Shown here in pieces: positions 49,981 through 62,263 of a stretch of 64,000 nt of DNA. The translations under genes were made by a program, and so were the position numbers. The DNA lies in the NCBI RefSeq assembly GCF_900104925.1, contig NZ_LT629735.1, positions 652,291-716,290 of the forward strand, read 5' to 3'. The notes under the pieces are model-generated. The model saw only the letters and a program-made list of their open reading frames with translations. It was not told the DNA's origin and ran no database searches. The first letter of the stretch is position 1; the number at the start of each line of letters is the position of its first letter. Source of the stretch: Opitutus sp. GAS368. Its GTDB lineage: Bacteria; Verrucomicrobiota; Verrucomicrobiia; Opitutales; Opitutaceae.

Positions 49981-51519
49981 TTAGGGCATCGTCATTAACG
50001 CCGCAAAGGTCTCCATGCCGTTCCAAAGATAGTCCACGCGCATGTTCTCGTTCTCGGCGTGCTGGTTGTTGTCGTAGTTGCCCACCGGCACGGTGATGAC
50101 GCTCACCCCGAGCGTCTCCACGATCACGCTGAGGGGCAGGCTGCCGCCGGCCGTGGGCAGCTTCATGACCGGCTCGGTCGTGGTGGATTGCACGGCGGCA
50201 ATGACGTCCCGCGCGATCGGGAGGCTGAACTGGGTGCGCTGGGCGTTGTAGCCCTGGCCGGCGGTCTCGACCCGGATGAGCTTGGTGAACTGCGCCCGCT
50301 CCGCGTCCGTGGGCTCGTGGTCGATCACGTGCCAGCCCTGCACCGCCATGTGCGCCTTGACGCGCTCCACCTGGAGCCGCCAATCGATGCCGAGCACGAG
50401 CCGCAGGTCGAGCGTGGCGCGGGCGACGGCGGGAATGACATTGGTCGCCGTCGGGCCGACATTGGCGCTGGCGATGCCGTTGATGTTGAGCGTCGGGAGC
50501 TCGAAGCCCTCGAGCAGCGACCGCCCGGGCACCTCGGGTTCCTTGAGGCCGAGTTCCTGCAGCAGGGCGGCGTCGGTGAAGGCCGCTTCCTTCATCGCAA
50601 TGCGCTCCGACTCGGAAAACATCACATAGTCGTCGTAGAAGCCCTTGATGAGCACCTTGCCGCGGTCGTCCTTCATGCTCGCGAGCAGCGACACCAGTCG
50701 CATGGCGGGATTGGGCGCAAAGTTGCCGAAGTTGCCGCTGTGCAGCGGGCGCTTCGCGCCGTAGGCGGTGAGGTTCAGGTTCACGTCGCCGCGCACGCCG
50801 AAGACCACCAGCTTGCGGCCCGAGACGTGCCGCGATCCGTCGCAGATGATCCACAGGTCGCTCTGCAGCTTGGCGCGGTTCAGCTCCATGATTTCGCCGA
50901 GGTGCGGGGAGCCGCCCTCCTCCTCCCCCTCGAAGAGAAATTTCACGTTCACCGTCGGCCGGCCGCCGGACTTCACCAAGGCGTCATAGCCGTTGAGGAT
51001 GGCAAAGACGCCAGCCTTGTCGTCGGCGCTGGCCCGGCCGTTGACACGCCAGGCGGGGTTGATGGCATCGCCGGGATTCCAGCCGGTGACGATCTTTCCG
51101 CCCTTGGTCAGCGGTGCGGTGAGGAAAACCGGCTTCCACGGGTCGAGGCCCTCCGCCCACTCCTTCGGGTTGACCGGCTGGCCGTCGTAATGCGCATAAA
51201 ACACGATCGTGCGCGTCGCACCGGGCACCTTGACCTCGGCAAAGACCGCGGGGTTGGTGGCCGAGGTTTTCCCCTCCAGCAGCTCGGCGGCGAGCCCGCG
51301 GCGCCGCATCATGGCGGCGAGAAACTCCGCGTTGCGCCGGACATTCGGCTGGTCGGCGTCGACGTCCGGCAGGGCGACGAATTCGCGGTATTCGGCCATC
51401 AGCTCCTGCTCGTGACCCTGGCGGTAGGCTCGGACCGCATCCTGCACCGGGCTCGCGATGGCCGCCACGGAAAAACCGGCACTCATCACAAGGCGGACGA
51501 AAAACTGTGTGATCTTCAT
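49981..51519 (-). CDS. Secreted M20-family metallopeptidase
   Basis: A 512-residue zinc peptidase/deacylase with a signal peptide (VRLVMSAGFSVAAIASP). Metal ligands are visible in FYAHYDGQP, DDKAGVFAI, FEGEEEGGSP (catalytic Glu followed by the metal Glu) and WIICDGS, with a late His in NQHAENENMRV. A dimerisation lid domain with KRPLHSGNFGN lies between. Relatives remove terminal residues from peptides or dipeptides in the periplasm. Full length. Convergent with recQ. Confidence 0.9.
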   Translation of the reverse strand: MKITQFFVRLVMSAGFSVAAIASPVQDAVRAYRQGHEQELMAEYREFVALPDVDADQPNVRRNAEFLAAMMRRRGLAAELLEGKTSATNPAVFAEVKVPGATRTIVFYAHYDGQPVNPKEWAEGLDPWKPVFLTAPLTKGGKIVTGWNPGDAINPAWRVNGRASADDKAGVFAILNGYDALVKSGGRPTVNVKFLFEGEEEGGSPHLGEIMELNRAKLQSDLWIICDGSRHVSGRKLVVFGVRGDVNLNLTAYGAKRPLHSGNFGNFAPNPAMRLVSLLASMKDDRGKVLIKGFYDDYVMFSESERIAMKEAAFTDAALLQELGLKEPEVPGRSLLEGFELPTLNINGIASANVGPTATNVIPAVARATLDLRLVLGIDWRLQVERVKAHMAVQGWHVIDHEPTDAERAQFTKLIRVETAGQGYNAQRTQFSLPIARDVIAAVQSTTTEPVMKLPTAGGSLPLSVIVETLGVSVITVPVGNYDNNQHAENENMRVDYLWNGMETFAALMTMP

Positions 51520-51576
51520 GGGGAAAGTGCGTCTACGCTTGGCCTGCCCCGGGGTTTAGGCAATGGGTAACTCCCC

Positions 51577-52338
51577 ATGCCGCATCCCACCCCGCGCCCT
51601 TTGCCCGAGAACACCGGGCTGGCGCTGCTCGGCGAACGCGTGGCCCTGACCGCCTCGATTCCCGCGAAAATGGCGGAGCGGATGCTCGGCACCCGCAACC
51701 CGCACGGCAAACCCAACGCCGACGTCCTGCGCCAGCTCGCCACCGCGGTCGATCCGCGCCGCCCGGCGATCCACTGGCTGGTCGATTTCCCGGCGCACAT
51801 GGGCGAACGCGAGGCCTCGCTCTACGAGCACCCCTTCCACCACCTGTTCCGCGCCATGCGCCCCACCCGCGATCGCTGGTGGGTGAACCCGCACGCCGAC
51901 GAACGCCTGCGCGCCACCCTCGCCCGGCGCGAACGCTTCCTCGCCACCCCGATCGGCGCCGAGCCGCCGGCGTGGACCTGGTTCGATTCCGCCGTCGTTC
52001 CCGACGACACCCTCATCGCCGTGGCGCGCGACGACGACTTCGCGCACGGCATTCTCGCGGCGCGACCCTTCGCGGTCTGGTGGCGCCAGTTTCACTCGCG
52101 CCGCACGCCGGTGCTGGCCGTCAGTTCCTACCCGTTCCCCTGGCCACCCGGCCGCGGGCTGAGCGCGCTCACCGCCGCGCAGGAGGAGCACCGCCACGCC
52201 GTGGCCAAAGCCGCGCGCGGCGCCGACGCGGCAACGCTCAACGCCGCCGTGGCCGCCGCCTACGACTGGCCGGCCGACCTCGACGATGAGGCCCTGCTGA
52301 CGCACCTCGGTGATTTGAACCGCGCGCGCGGCGCTTGA
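51577..52338 (+). CDS. Stand-alone protein resembling the C-terminal (target-recognition) part of MmeI-type DNA methylases
   Basis: A 253-residue protein. Its elements follow the order seen after the methyltransferase core of type IIL (MmeI-like) enzymes: LGTRNPHGKPNADVLR, AIHWLVDF.AHMGEREASLYE.PF, VRP-like segment RAMRPTRDRWW, then LIAVARDDDFAHGILAARPF, SSYPFPWPPG, and the closing helices AVAAAYDWPADLDDEALLTH. The catalytic NPPF motif, SAM-binding motifs and nuclease domain are all missing. Upstream is a divergent peptidase, so it is not simply a fragment next to a broken gene. It may be a domesticated DNA-recognition module, or a small family of its own. Function unknown. Confidence 0.65.
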   Translation: MPHPTPRPLPENTGLALLGERVALTASIPAKMAERMLGTRNPHGKPNADVLRQLATAVDPRRPAIHWLVDFPAHMGEREASLYEHPFHHLFRAMRPTRDRWWVNPHADERLRATLARRERFLATPIGAEPPAWTWFDSAVVPDDTLIAVARDDDFAHGILAARPFAVWWRQFHSRRTPVLAVSSYPFPWPPGRGLSALTAAQEEHRHAVAKAARGADAATLNAAVAAAYDWPADLDDEALLTHLGDLNRARGA

Positions 52339-52351
52339 TGGACTGAGATCC

Positions 52352-52473
52352 AATGTAGGGTCGGCGCTTGTCGCCGGACCCAATTTGGTAGGGGCCGTTG
52401 CCCTCAACGGCCCTTCAAAGGGCGCTTGAGGGCAAGCGCCCCTACCGGTCCGCCGACGAGCGGCGACCCTACA
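52352..52473. repeat. Nested palindromes: GGTAGGGGC element inside a GTAGGGTCG element
   Basis: The outer pair TGTAGGGTCGGCGCTTG... and ...GAGCGGCGACCCTACA (with inner GGACC/GGTCC) encloses a complete GGTAGGGGCCGTTGCCCTCA / GAGGGCAAGCGCCCCTACC palindrome. The inner copy belongs to the family at 54326-54379. The arrangement looks like one element inserted in another. Confidence 0.88.
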
Positions 52474-52480
52474 TTTCCGA

Positions 52481-54268
52481 TCACGGCTTCTCGCCGGCGA
52501 ATTTCCACGAACTGCGGTAGTCGCGCGGGAGCTTCGTGCCGGTGAGGTGCGCCCGCACCATCTCGATCGGCATGATGCCGCCCTTGAGCACGCCGTCGTG
52601 GAAATCCTTCTCCTTCATCTGGCCGGTCGTCACGAGGTCGGCGTAGAGCGAGCGCAGCTGGATCGCGCCCATCATGTAGCCGACCTGGTAGAGCGGCGAG
52701 TAGTCGCCGTTGAACGAGCGACGCACCTCGCCGGTCGCCGTGTGCCGGTCGTGGCCGACCGTATCCACGAGGAAGTCGATGCATTGCTGCGGCGTCCATT
52801 TGCCGAGGTGAAAGTTGAGCGAGAAGATGATCCGGGCGCAGCGGTGCGTCCGCCAGAACAGCACGCCCGCCTTGTCCATCGGCGTCTGGTGGTAACCGAG
52901 GTCCCAGAGGTGGAATTCCCACCACAGCGCCCAGCCCTCGACGTAGAACGGCGTGTAGTAGAGCTCGCGGTGCTGGTTGTAGCGGTTCGCATACCAGCCC
53001 TGCAGGTGATGGCCGGGGATGAGCTCGTGAAACACCGTCGCGCGGCAGAAGTGCCGGTTGTTCGCCCGCAGGCTGTCGAGCTTGTCGGCGTAGTCCATCG
53101 TGTCGGTGGGGAATGACACGATGATGCGGTCGCCGCCGAGGAAGAACGGCGAGGTCTTCTGCCGCTCGGGCGACATCATGGTCATCGTCCAGTCGTCGAT
53201 CGCGTGCGGGGGAATGGTGACCAGGTCGCGCTTCGTGAGGAAATCCACGGCCTCGTAGGCGAGGCCGGCGATGAACTCCGGCTGCTGGCCCGGCGGCAGG
53301 TAGTCCTGCTTGGTCTTCTCGAGCGCGGCCTTCCAGTCGTCGCCCAGGCCCATCTCCCGCGCGACCTTCTTCCATTCGGCCTGGCACCAGACGAGTTCCT
53401 TTTGCGCCACGGCGATCAGCTCGTCCGGGTTGTAGGGCATCATCTCGCGCTCGAGGTCGAGCTTGAGCCCCTCGGCCCCGATCGGGTCGCCAATGATCGG
53501 TTCGTCCTCGCCGGCCTTCACGCCGACGATCTTCTCGCGCAGAAATTTCGCGTAGCCCTCGAGCGCCGCCGCGGCCTTCTTGTAGGGCTCTCGCGTCCAC
53601 CAGCCGAACTCCGGGTCGTAGCCGTCGTAGAATTCAAACCAATTCTTCAGCGTCTTGCCCAGTTCGTCCATCCGGTTCGCCGCGCGCAGGGCCGCGATCT
53701 TGCCGGGCTTGGCCCCGTCGCCCTCGAGCGCCTTTTTCGCCGCGTCGATGTCGGTGCGGATCTGCGCCAGCACCGCGGCGGAATCCTGCGGCGCCACCTG
53801 GGCGAAATCCCGCCGCTTCTCCTGCAGGCCCGCGATCGCGTCGGCGAAACCCATGAAGGGCTTCATCTCCGCACCGCGCTGCTCCTCGCGGTCGAGCAGG
53901 CCGAGTTGGTAGCGGAGATTGAGCCGCATGAGGTGCCAGTCGATGCGCCCCTCGGCGCCCAGCGGCTCGTAGGGCACCTGCTCCAGCCTGGCCTGCCAGG
54001 CGCGGTAAAACTCCCGCATCCGTTTCAACTGCAGGGCCGAACCGGGCACCGAGTAGATCCGGAGGAGGCCGTCGCGATCCGTCTGGAAGCGCTCGACGAG
54101 TTCGCGCAGTTCGCTGGATTGCGGCTGGGCCAGCGCGGCGAGATCCGGCACATAAAGCGCGGCGTCGCGCTGCGCCTGCGTGGGCTGGCCGTGGCGGAAA
54201 TCCTCCGCGCCCAGCAGCACGTGACAGAAAAGAAGGGAGGCAACGATCCGACCGTTCGGGAATTTCAT
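52481..54268 (-). CDS. Secreted DUF885 metallohydrolase
   Basis: A 595-residue protein with an N-terminal signal-like segment (NGRIVASLLFCHVLLGAE) from the ATG at 54268; the upstream frame to 54346 is charged and reads a repeat edge. The DUF885 zinc motif HELIPGHH is at about residues 413-420, followed by EGWALWWE, matching the HExxH plus downstream Glu of this gluzincin-like family. The long helical N-terminal part is typical. Probably a periplasmic peptidase of unknown specificity. Its downstream end abuts nested palindromes. Confidence 0.87.
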   Translation of the reverse strand: MKFPNGRIVASLLFCHVLLGAEDFRHGQPTQAQRDAALYVPDLAALAQPQSSELRELVERFQTDRDGLLRIYSVPGSALQLKRMREFYRAWQARLEQVPYEPLGAEGRIDWHLMRLNLRYQLGLLDREEQRGAEMKPFMGFADAIAGLQEKRRDFAQVAPQDSAAVLAQIRTDIDAAKKALEGDGAKPGKIAALRAANRMDELGKTLKNWFEFYDGYDPEFGWWTREPYKKAAAALEGYAKFLREKIVGVKAGEDEPIIGDPIGAEGLKLDLEREMMPYNPDELIAVAQKELVWCQAEWKKVAREMGLGDDWKAALEKTKQDYLPPGQQPEFIAGLAYEAVDFLTKRDLVTIPPHAIDDWTMTMMSPERQKTSPFFLGGDRIIVSFPTDTMDYADKLDSLRANNRHFCRATVFHELIPGHHLQGWYANRYNQHRELYYTPFYVEGWALWWEFHLWDLGYHQTPMDKAGVLFWRTHRCARIIFSLNFHLGKWTPQQCIDFLVDTVGHDRHTATGEVRRSFNGDYSPLYQVGYMMGAIQLRSLYADLVTTGQMKEKDFHDGVLKGGIMPIEMVRAHLTGTKLPRDYRSSWKFAGEKP

Positions 54269-54325
54269 AGGGGATGTGCCAGTTTCCCCGTCCCCGAAAA
54301 AGCCGCAAGCGCGGAGTCGCAGGTT

Positions 54326-54379
54326 GGTGGGGGCGCTTGCCCTCAAGCGCCCGGGCCGTTGAGGGCAACCGCCCCTACC
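54326..54379. repeat. Palindromic repeat, GGTGGGGGCGCTTGCCC family
   Basis: GGTGGGGGCGCTTGCCCTCA...GCGCCC and GCCGTTGAGGGCAACCGCCCCTACC form a double-hairpin. The last base is immediately adjacent to the receptor gene's stop triplet. Confidence 0.9.
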
Positions 54380-56236
54380 TCAGAATTTCCACTCGATTCC
54401 CGCAAAGGCGCCGAACCCGAGCTGCGGGTAGCCGTTCACTTCCTCATATTTCTCATCGAGCAGGTTCTCGATCCGCGCCTTCACCACGAGCCGGGCATTC
54501 ACCTGCCACGCGCCGTAGAGCCGCACGACGGTGTAGTCCCCGGCCCGGATGGTGGCGAACGTCGCCGCATTCACGTCCATCCGGTCGGCCGCAAACGCCA
54601 CGCCCGTGCCGGCGCTGAAGCCGCGGCCGAAGTCGCGCCACAGATCGAGCGACCCGCTGTTGCGCGGCCGGCGCAGCAGGCGGATGCCCTCCGTGAGATT
54701 CTCCGCCTCGAGGTAGGTGTAGGCCAGCCGCACCTGGACGGCACCGGGCAGCGTGAACTTGCCCGCCAGCTCGAGACCCCGCGTGCGGGCCTGCTCCACG
54801 TTGGCGGTGGTGCCGGGGAACACGCCGAAATCGAATACGATCAGGTCGCGGTAACGCGTGTCGAACCAGGTTGCGCTCAGCATCCCGCGGTTGTCGGGGA
54901 GGAAGTAGTCCGCGCCGGCGTCCCAGCCGCGCGCTTTTTCGGGCCGGAGGTTTGGGTTGCCGACGTAGAACGAGCTTTTCCCGTAGAGATCGAGGAAAGC
55001 CGGCGAGCGGAACGCCGTGCCGTAGGTGGCGCGGAGCTTCCAGCGCGAGTCCTTCGACAGCCACGCGGCGGTCGCACGGCCCGTCGTGGCCCGGCCGAAC
55101 GTGTCATGGTCGTCGCTGCGCAGCCCGGCGGTCAGGTAGACGTGCTCGGCCGGCGTCCACTCGTCCTGCGCGAAGAACGCCAGCAGGCTCTGCCGCTTGT
55201 CGATGTCGCCGAAGCCGGTGTTCACGGTGTGGTTCGCCTCGGCCGTCAGGCCGGCGGTAATGCGGTGCCGCTCGTCGGGCACGTAGGTGCTCTGCCAGTC
55301 GAGGACCGCGCGGCGGTTCGTGACCACGGTCTCGCTCGTGAGGGTGTCGGAAACATACCGCCGGTCCTGCCCGCCGAGCACGACGTGGCTGGTCAGGCCC
55401 GGGGCGTGCGTCAGGTCGGCGAACACCGTCGCCAGCTGGTTGCTCTCGCTTTCCTTGTTGTTGGGATCGTTGGCGCCAAACCCGACATCCGCGCCGGGCG
55501 AGCCGTAGCGGCCGACAAACCCGCGCCACGTCACGCCGACGGCGACATCCTTGTTCACCTGGCGGTCGAGCCGCAGCGCATAGGTGGCGCTGTCGAACCG
55601 GTTGTTCACCCGTTCGTTGTCGGTGTGCCCGCCGGAGAGCGAGAAAGTGTAGGCGCGCACGGCGTCGCCCGCCTGGGCATTGAGCGCGCCCTGCACGGTG
55701 CCGAACGAACCGGCTTCCGCCGACACGACCGCGCTGCCCGGGCCCGCGCCGCGCAGGCCGCGCAAGGCCACGACGCCCCCGACCGCCTCGCCGCCATAGA
55801 GCGTGCTCTGCGGCCCGTGGGAGACCTCGAGGTTGTCGCAGCCGCTGACGCACATGCCGCCGAGCGACACCTGGTAGTCGGTATTGGGGTCGTTGAAGCG
55901 AATGCCGTCCACGAGGAACAGCGTCTGGTTCGAGTTGGCGCCGCGCAGGAAGAGCGACGTCACGCCGCCCGGCGCGCCCGACGCAAAGGCCGGCGCGCCC
56001 GGGATGGCCCCGAGGGCCGAGCGCAATCCGGTGAGTTGCATGCGCGCCAAGTCGGCGCCGCTGATCTGGTCGACGTAGGTGCCGGTCGTCGTCAGCGCCA
56101 CGGGTGTCCGCGTGGCCGTGAGGACATAGTCCGGCAGTTTTTCCGGTTCGGGGCTTTGCCCGAACGCGGTCAGGGCCGGCGCGAGGCCGGCGAGGAGGAA
56201 CAGACGTCGGAGCGACGCCGTGATGGTGGTATTCAT
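54380..56236 (-). CDS. btuB: TonB-dependent outer-membrane receptor, BtuB (cobalamin) type
   Basis: A 618-residue outer-membrane beta-barrel receptor. After the signal peptide (LRRLFLLAGLAPALTAFGQ) comes the TonB-box-like DYVLTATRTPVAL and the plug domain (LRGANSNQTLFLVDGIRFND, VSHGPQSTLYGGEAVGGVV). The barrel ends with the terminal Phe in GAFAGIEWKF. The size, the ATRTP start and the plug pattern match BtuB. A cobalamin riboswitch lies upstream on the same strand, which strongly supports B12 as ligand. The ATG at 56236 is used; 56257 would add seven residues before the signal. No BtuCDF genes are adjacent. Confidence 0.85.
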   Translation of the reverse strand: MNTTITASLRRLFLLAGLAPALTAFGQSPEPEKLPDYVLTATRTPVALTTTGTYVDQISGADLARMQLTGLRSALGAIPGAPAFASGAPGGVTSLFLRGANSNQTLFLVDGIRFNDPNTDYQVSLGGMCVSGCDNLEVSHGPQSTLYGGEAVGGVVALRGLRGAGPGSAVVSAEAGSFGTVQGALNAQAGDAVRAYTFSLSGGHTDNERVNNRFDSATYALRLDRQVNKDVAVGVTWRGFVGRYGSPGADVGFGANDPNNKESESNQLATVFADLTHAPGLTSHVVLGGQDRRYVSDTLTSETVVTNRRAVLDWQSTYVPDERHRITAGLTAEANHTVNTGFGDIDKRQSLLAFFAQDEWTPAEHVYLTAGLRSDDHDTFGRATTGRATAAWLSKDSRWKLRATYGTAFRSPAFLDLYGKSSFYVGNPNLRPEKARGWDAGADYFLPDNRGMLSATWFDTRYRDLIVFDFGVFPGTTANVEQARTRGLELAGKFTLPGAVQVRLAYTYLEAENLTEGIRLLRRPRNSGSLDLWRDFGRGFSAGTGVAFAADRMDVNAATFATIRAGDYTVVRLYGAWQVNARLVVKARIENLLDEKYEEVNGYPQLGFGAFAGIEWKF

Positions 56237-56270
56237 GATCTGCTGATGCTGCGGCAAGAGCAGAGCATTT

Positions 56271-56322
56271 GGGTGGGAGGGGCTTTAGGCCCCGACAGTC
56301 GCGGGCCAAACCCGCTCCCACT
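56271..56322. repeat. Palindromic repeat, GGGTGGGAGGGGC family
   Basis: GGGTGGGAGGGGCTTTAGGC and the right arm GGGCCAAACCCGCTCCCAC form a two-part hairpin in the receptor's leader, 35 bases upstream of the start codon. Confidence 0.85.
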
Positions 56323-56544
56323 TACACAGCATCCACTCCCACCCTTCAATGTGCGTTGAAGGTTGAACGCGTCCGCCCGCACGAGGCGGCCGCGTGGTGA
56401 GTTTCCGGGGGCAGATGTTCGGACTCCGCATGTCAGCGCGATGTGCGCAAAAAACTCCAAACGTCCAAAATTCCAAACTCCAAACGGTCGGCAGCGACTG
56501 GAAGCCGTGGACCTTTTTGGGATTTGGCGTTTTGGGATTTGGCC

Positions 56545-56745
56545 TTTGCGCGCCATCGGCGCGTCCTCGCCCCTCGCCTTCACCGGTTGCCCGATTGGCT
56601 TTGCCCGGCTCCTGTCCGCCGGTATGGGTCTGTGATGCGTTACCGCAGCGCAACTGTGGCCGGTTTGCACGGCCTTCCCTGTTTCCCTGGAATTGACATA
56701 AAGAACGGCAGGCAACGGCACCAATCCACCCGCCCGGCCACTTAC
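56545..56745 (-). promoter_or_regulatory. Cobalamin riboswitch upstream of btuB
   Basis: Read on the minus strand, the core at about 56680-56641 is GGGAAGGCCGTGCAAACCGG then CCACAGTTGCGCTGCGGTAA. This matches, element for element, the known btuB riboswitch core GGGAA..GTGCGAA...GCGC.GCGGTAA. A B12-box-like stretch GGACAGGAGCCGGGCAAAGC follows about 30 bases on, and a TTGCC upstream can pair with GGCAA. The B12 box is divergent from AGCCAGGAGACCTGCC. It should repress btuB when B12 is ample. The receptor start is about 300 bases further, beyond two repeats. Exact ends are estimates. Confidence 0.8.
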
Positions 56746-56851
56746 GCAAGCCCAATCCCTGTCAGTCTTTACGTCATAGGCGCGGCCCGCCTCAACCCGG
56801 TCTTGCTTTTTCATATCATCGAATCTTGATGTAACGATACTTACGAGTGTC

Positions 56852-60808
<3,957 letters not shown>

Positions 60809-60840
60809 GCATTTCGCCGCTGTGGCCTACGAAGCTGCCC

Positions 60841-61551
60841 ATGTCTCCTCTCGCCGCACTTCCCGACAACCCGCACGTCAAGGTGGTGCGGAATTTCGCG
60901 GAGCTGGTCGCCACCCCGTTCGCCGGCGGCGTCAACGCCCTCTGCTGGCCGCGCCCGCTGGCGGGTGACTTCGGCGAGATCGTGGCCGGGCTGGGCGCCG
61001 GCGAGGGGATCATGTCCCTCGATGAGGGGCGCCTCAACGCCCTCGTCTTGAGCGCAGCCGGCCGCGTCGCCCGGGACATCCTGCTCGCCGACCTGCGACT
61101 CCTCCGTGACCAGGGCCTGGCGCCCGAGCTCAATTGCATCCACATCTATCCGCGCGATGAGGACGCCGCCGTCGTGCCCGTCGATGTCTATTCCTTCCAC
61201 GCCGACCGTGCGCCGGTCGAGACTTCCACCTGGCTTTGCACCTACCACGGGCCGGCTTCCGAGGGCTTGCGCAACGAGGAGACGCAACGCCGCATTGACG
61301 TCCCTGCCACCCGTGCCGCCCTGCTCGCAGAATACGGTGGAGCGGACGATGATGGCTTCCGGGAATTCCTGCGCGATAGTTGCTACGACCTCCATTACGC
61401 GCCCGCTCCAAACGCCCGGCCCTGGTCCTTCGGCCTCGGCCATCTCTGGCGTATTGCCGTGGCCTGGCCGGGCAGTCCGGTCCCGCCTTGCATTCACCGC
61501 GCCCCGGCCACCCTGCCAGGCGATCCGCCCCGGTTGCTGTTGATCAGCTGA
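60841..61551 (+). CDS. Conserved hypothetical protein, possibly DUF1826-related
   Basis: A 236-residue cytoplasmic protein from the ATG at 60841, 32 bases after metH. The HADRAPVETSTWLCTYHGPA segment and the end IHRAPATLPGDPPRLLLI recall DUF1826 proteins, which share HxD, LxTYxGPG and HRxP spacing. Those are uncharacterised, some under zinc regulation. The HxD plus late His could be an Fe/2-oxoglutarate-like metal site, which is inference. The open frame extends far upstream inside metH but that part is a shadow. Confidence 0.7.
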   Translation: MSPLAALPDNPHVKVVRNFAELVATPFAGGVNALCWPRPLAGDFGEIVAGLGAGEGIMSLDEGRLNALVLSAAGRVARDILLADLRLLRDQGLAPELNCIHIYPRDEDAAVVPVDVYSFHADRAPVETSTWLCTYHGPASEGLRNEETQRRIDVPATRAALLAEYGGADDDGFREFLRDSCYDLHYAPAPNARPWSFGLGHLWRIAVAWPGSPVPPCIHRAPATLPGDPPRLLLIS

Positions 61552-61565
61552 GTCGCCATTCGCTG

Positions 61566-61582
61566 GTAGTCTATTAGACTAC
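61566..61582. other. Perfect 17-base palindrome
   Basis: GTAGTCTA, central T, TAGACTAC. It lies 15 bases after the 60841-61551 gene and before the next repeat. It is AT-richer than its surroundings. It may act as a small transcript hairpin or a protein-binding site; no T-tract follows. Confidence 0.4.
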
Positions 61583-61612
61583 TAACGATCGGGCCGGCTG
61601 CGCTCAATGTGT

Positions 61613-61682
61613 GGTGGAGCCCGACCTCCGGGCGGGCTGATGAGCGTTTGCGCAGAAACCTGCCCGGAGGTCAGGTTCCACC
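61613..61682. repeat. Palindromic repeat, GGTGGAGCCCGACC family
   Basis: GGTGGAGCCCGACCTCCGGG pairs with CCCGGAGGTCAGGTTCCACC between two convergent genes. Confidence 0.92.
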
Positions 61683-61705
61683 TCAATTCGCAGGCCTGAT
61701 CACGC

Positions 61706-62179
61706 TCAGAGCTTCTGCGCCAGGGCTTCGAGCTGGCTCGTGGCGATGCCCCAACCTTTTTCGAAGCCCATCTTCTCGTGGGCTTCGCGGTCGGCGACGG
61801 TCCAGTGGCGGACGCGCGCCGTGTATTTGGTCTTTCCGGGACCGGCGTCCTCGAACGTGAGGATGCCCGTCATGAAGGGCTTGGCCGACGGTTCCCAGGC
61901 ACTGGTGAACGCGTCGGTGAAGACAAGTTTCTCGTTCGGCACGACCTCCAGGTAGATGCCCGGGTTGGGAAATTCCAGCCCCTCGGGCGACCGCATCGTG
62001 ACGTTGCTGGAGCCACCGGCGCGGACGTCCATCACGGCCTTGACGGTCTTGAACGGCGGCGGCGTGAACCATTGCACGATGAGTTCCGGCGTGGTCCAGC
62101 AGCGCCAGAGCTTTTCGCGCGGGGCGTGCAGCACGCGCTGGATGACGAGTTCACGGTCGGCAGGGAATGAGGAGGACAT
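61706..62179 (-). CDS. AHSA1-type SRPBCC domain protein
   Basis: A 157-residue single-domain protein of the START/Bet v1-like SRPBCC superfamily, AHSA1 (Hsp90 activator-like) branch. RELVIQRVLHAPREKLWRCW followed by TPELIVQWFTPPPFKT is the family N-terminus, and GWGIATSQLEALAQKL is the C-terminal helix. It has a hydrophobic ligand cavity in relatives; bacterial members are mostly uncharacterised stress or resistance-associated proteins. No partner ArsR-type regulator gene is adjacent, although such pairing is common. Confidence 0.9.
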   Translation of the reverse strand: MSSSFPADRELVIQRVLHAPREKLWRCWTTPELIVQWFTPPPFKTVKAVMDVRAGGSSNVTMRSPEGLEFPNPGIYLEVVPNEKLVFTDAFTSAWEPSAKPFMTGILTFEDAGPGKTKYTARVRHWTVADREAHEKMGFEKGWGIATSQLEALAQKL

Positions 62180-62263
62180 GATGGGATGGGATTGATGGTT
62201 TCAATCAATACAACGAACAGGTAAAGGGCATCCGGACAGGACAGGCCGATTTTTTCCAGCCAG

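Larger units (their letters stand above)
56237..56851. other. 615-base divergent intergenic region between btuB and metH
   Basis: From the receptor start outward it holds a palindrome (56271-56322) and an unrelated inverted repeat (about 56450-56545; CAAAAAACTCCAAACGTCCA against TTTTTGGGATTTGGCGTTTTG words). A cobalamin riboswitch follows (56545-56745, minus strand). About 100 bases upstream of metH hold no element I recognise. No open frame here looks coding. Confidence 0.8.

Noticed and set aside
56746-56851. A possible SAM or SAH riboswitch directly upstream of metH
   Set aside because: No conserved riboswitch core seen on the plus strand; the clear structured motif is on the minus strand and matches cobalamin.
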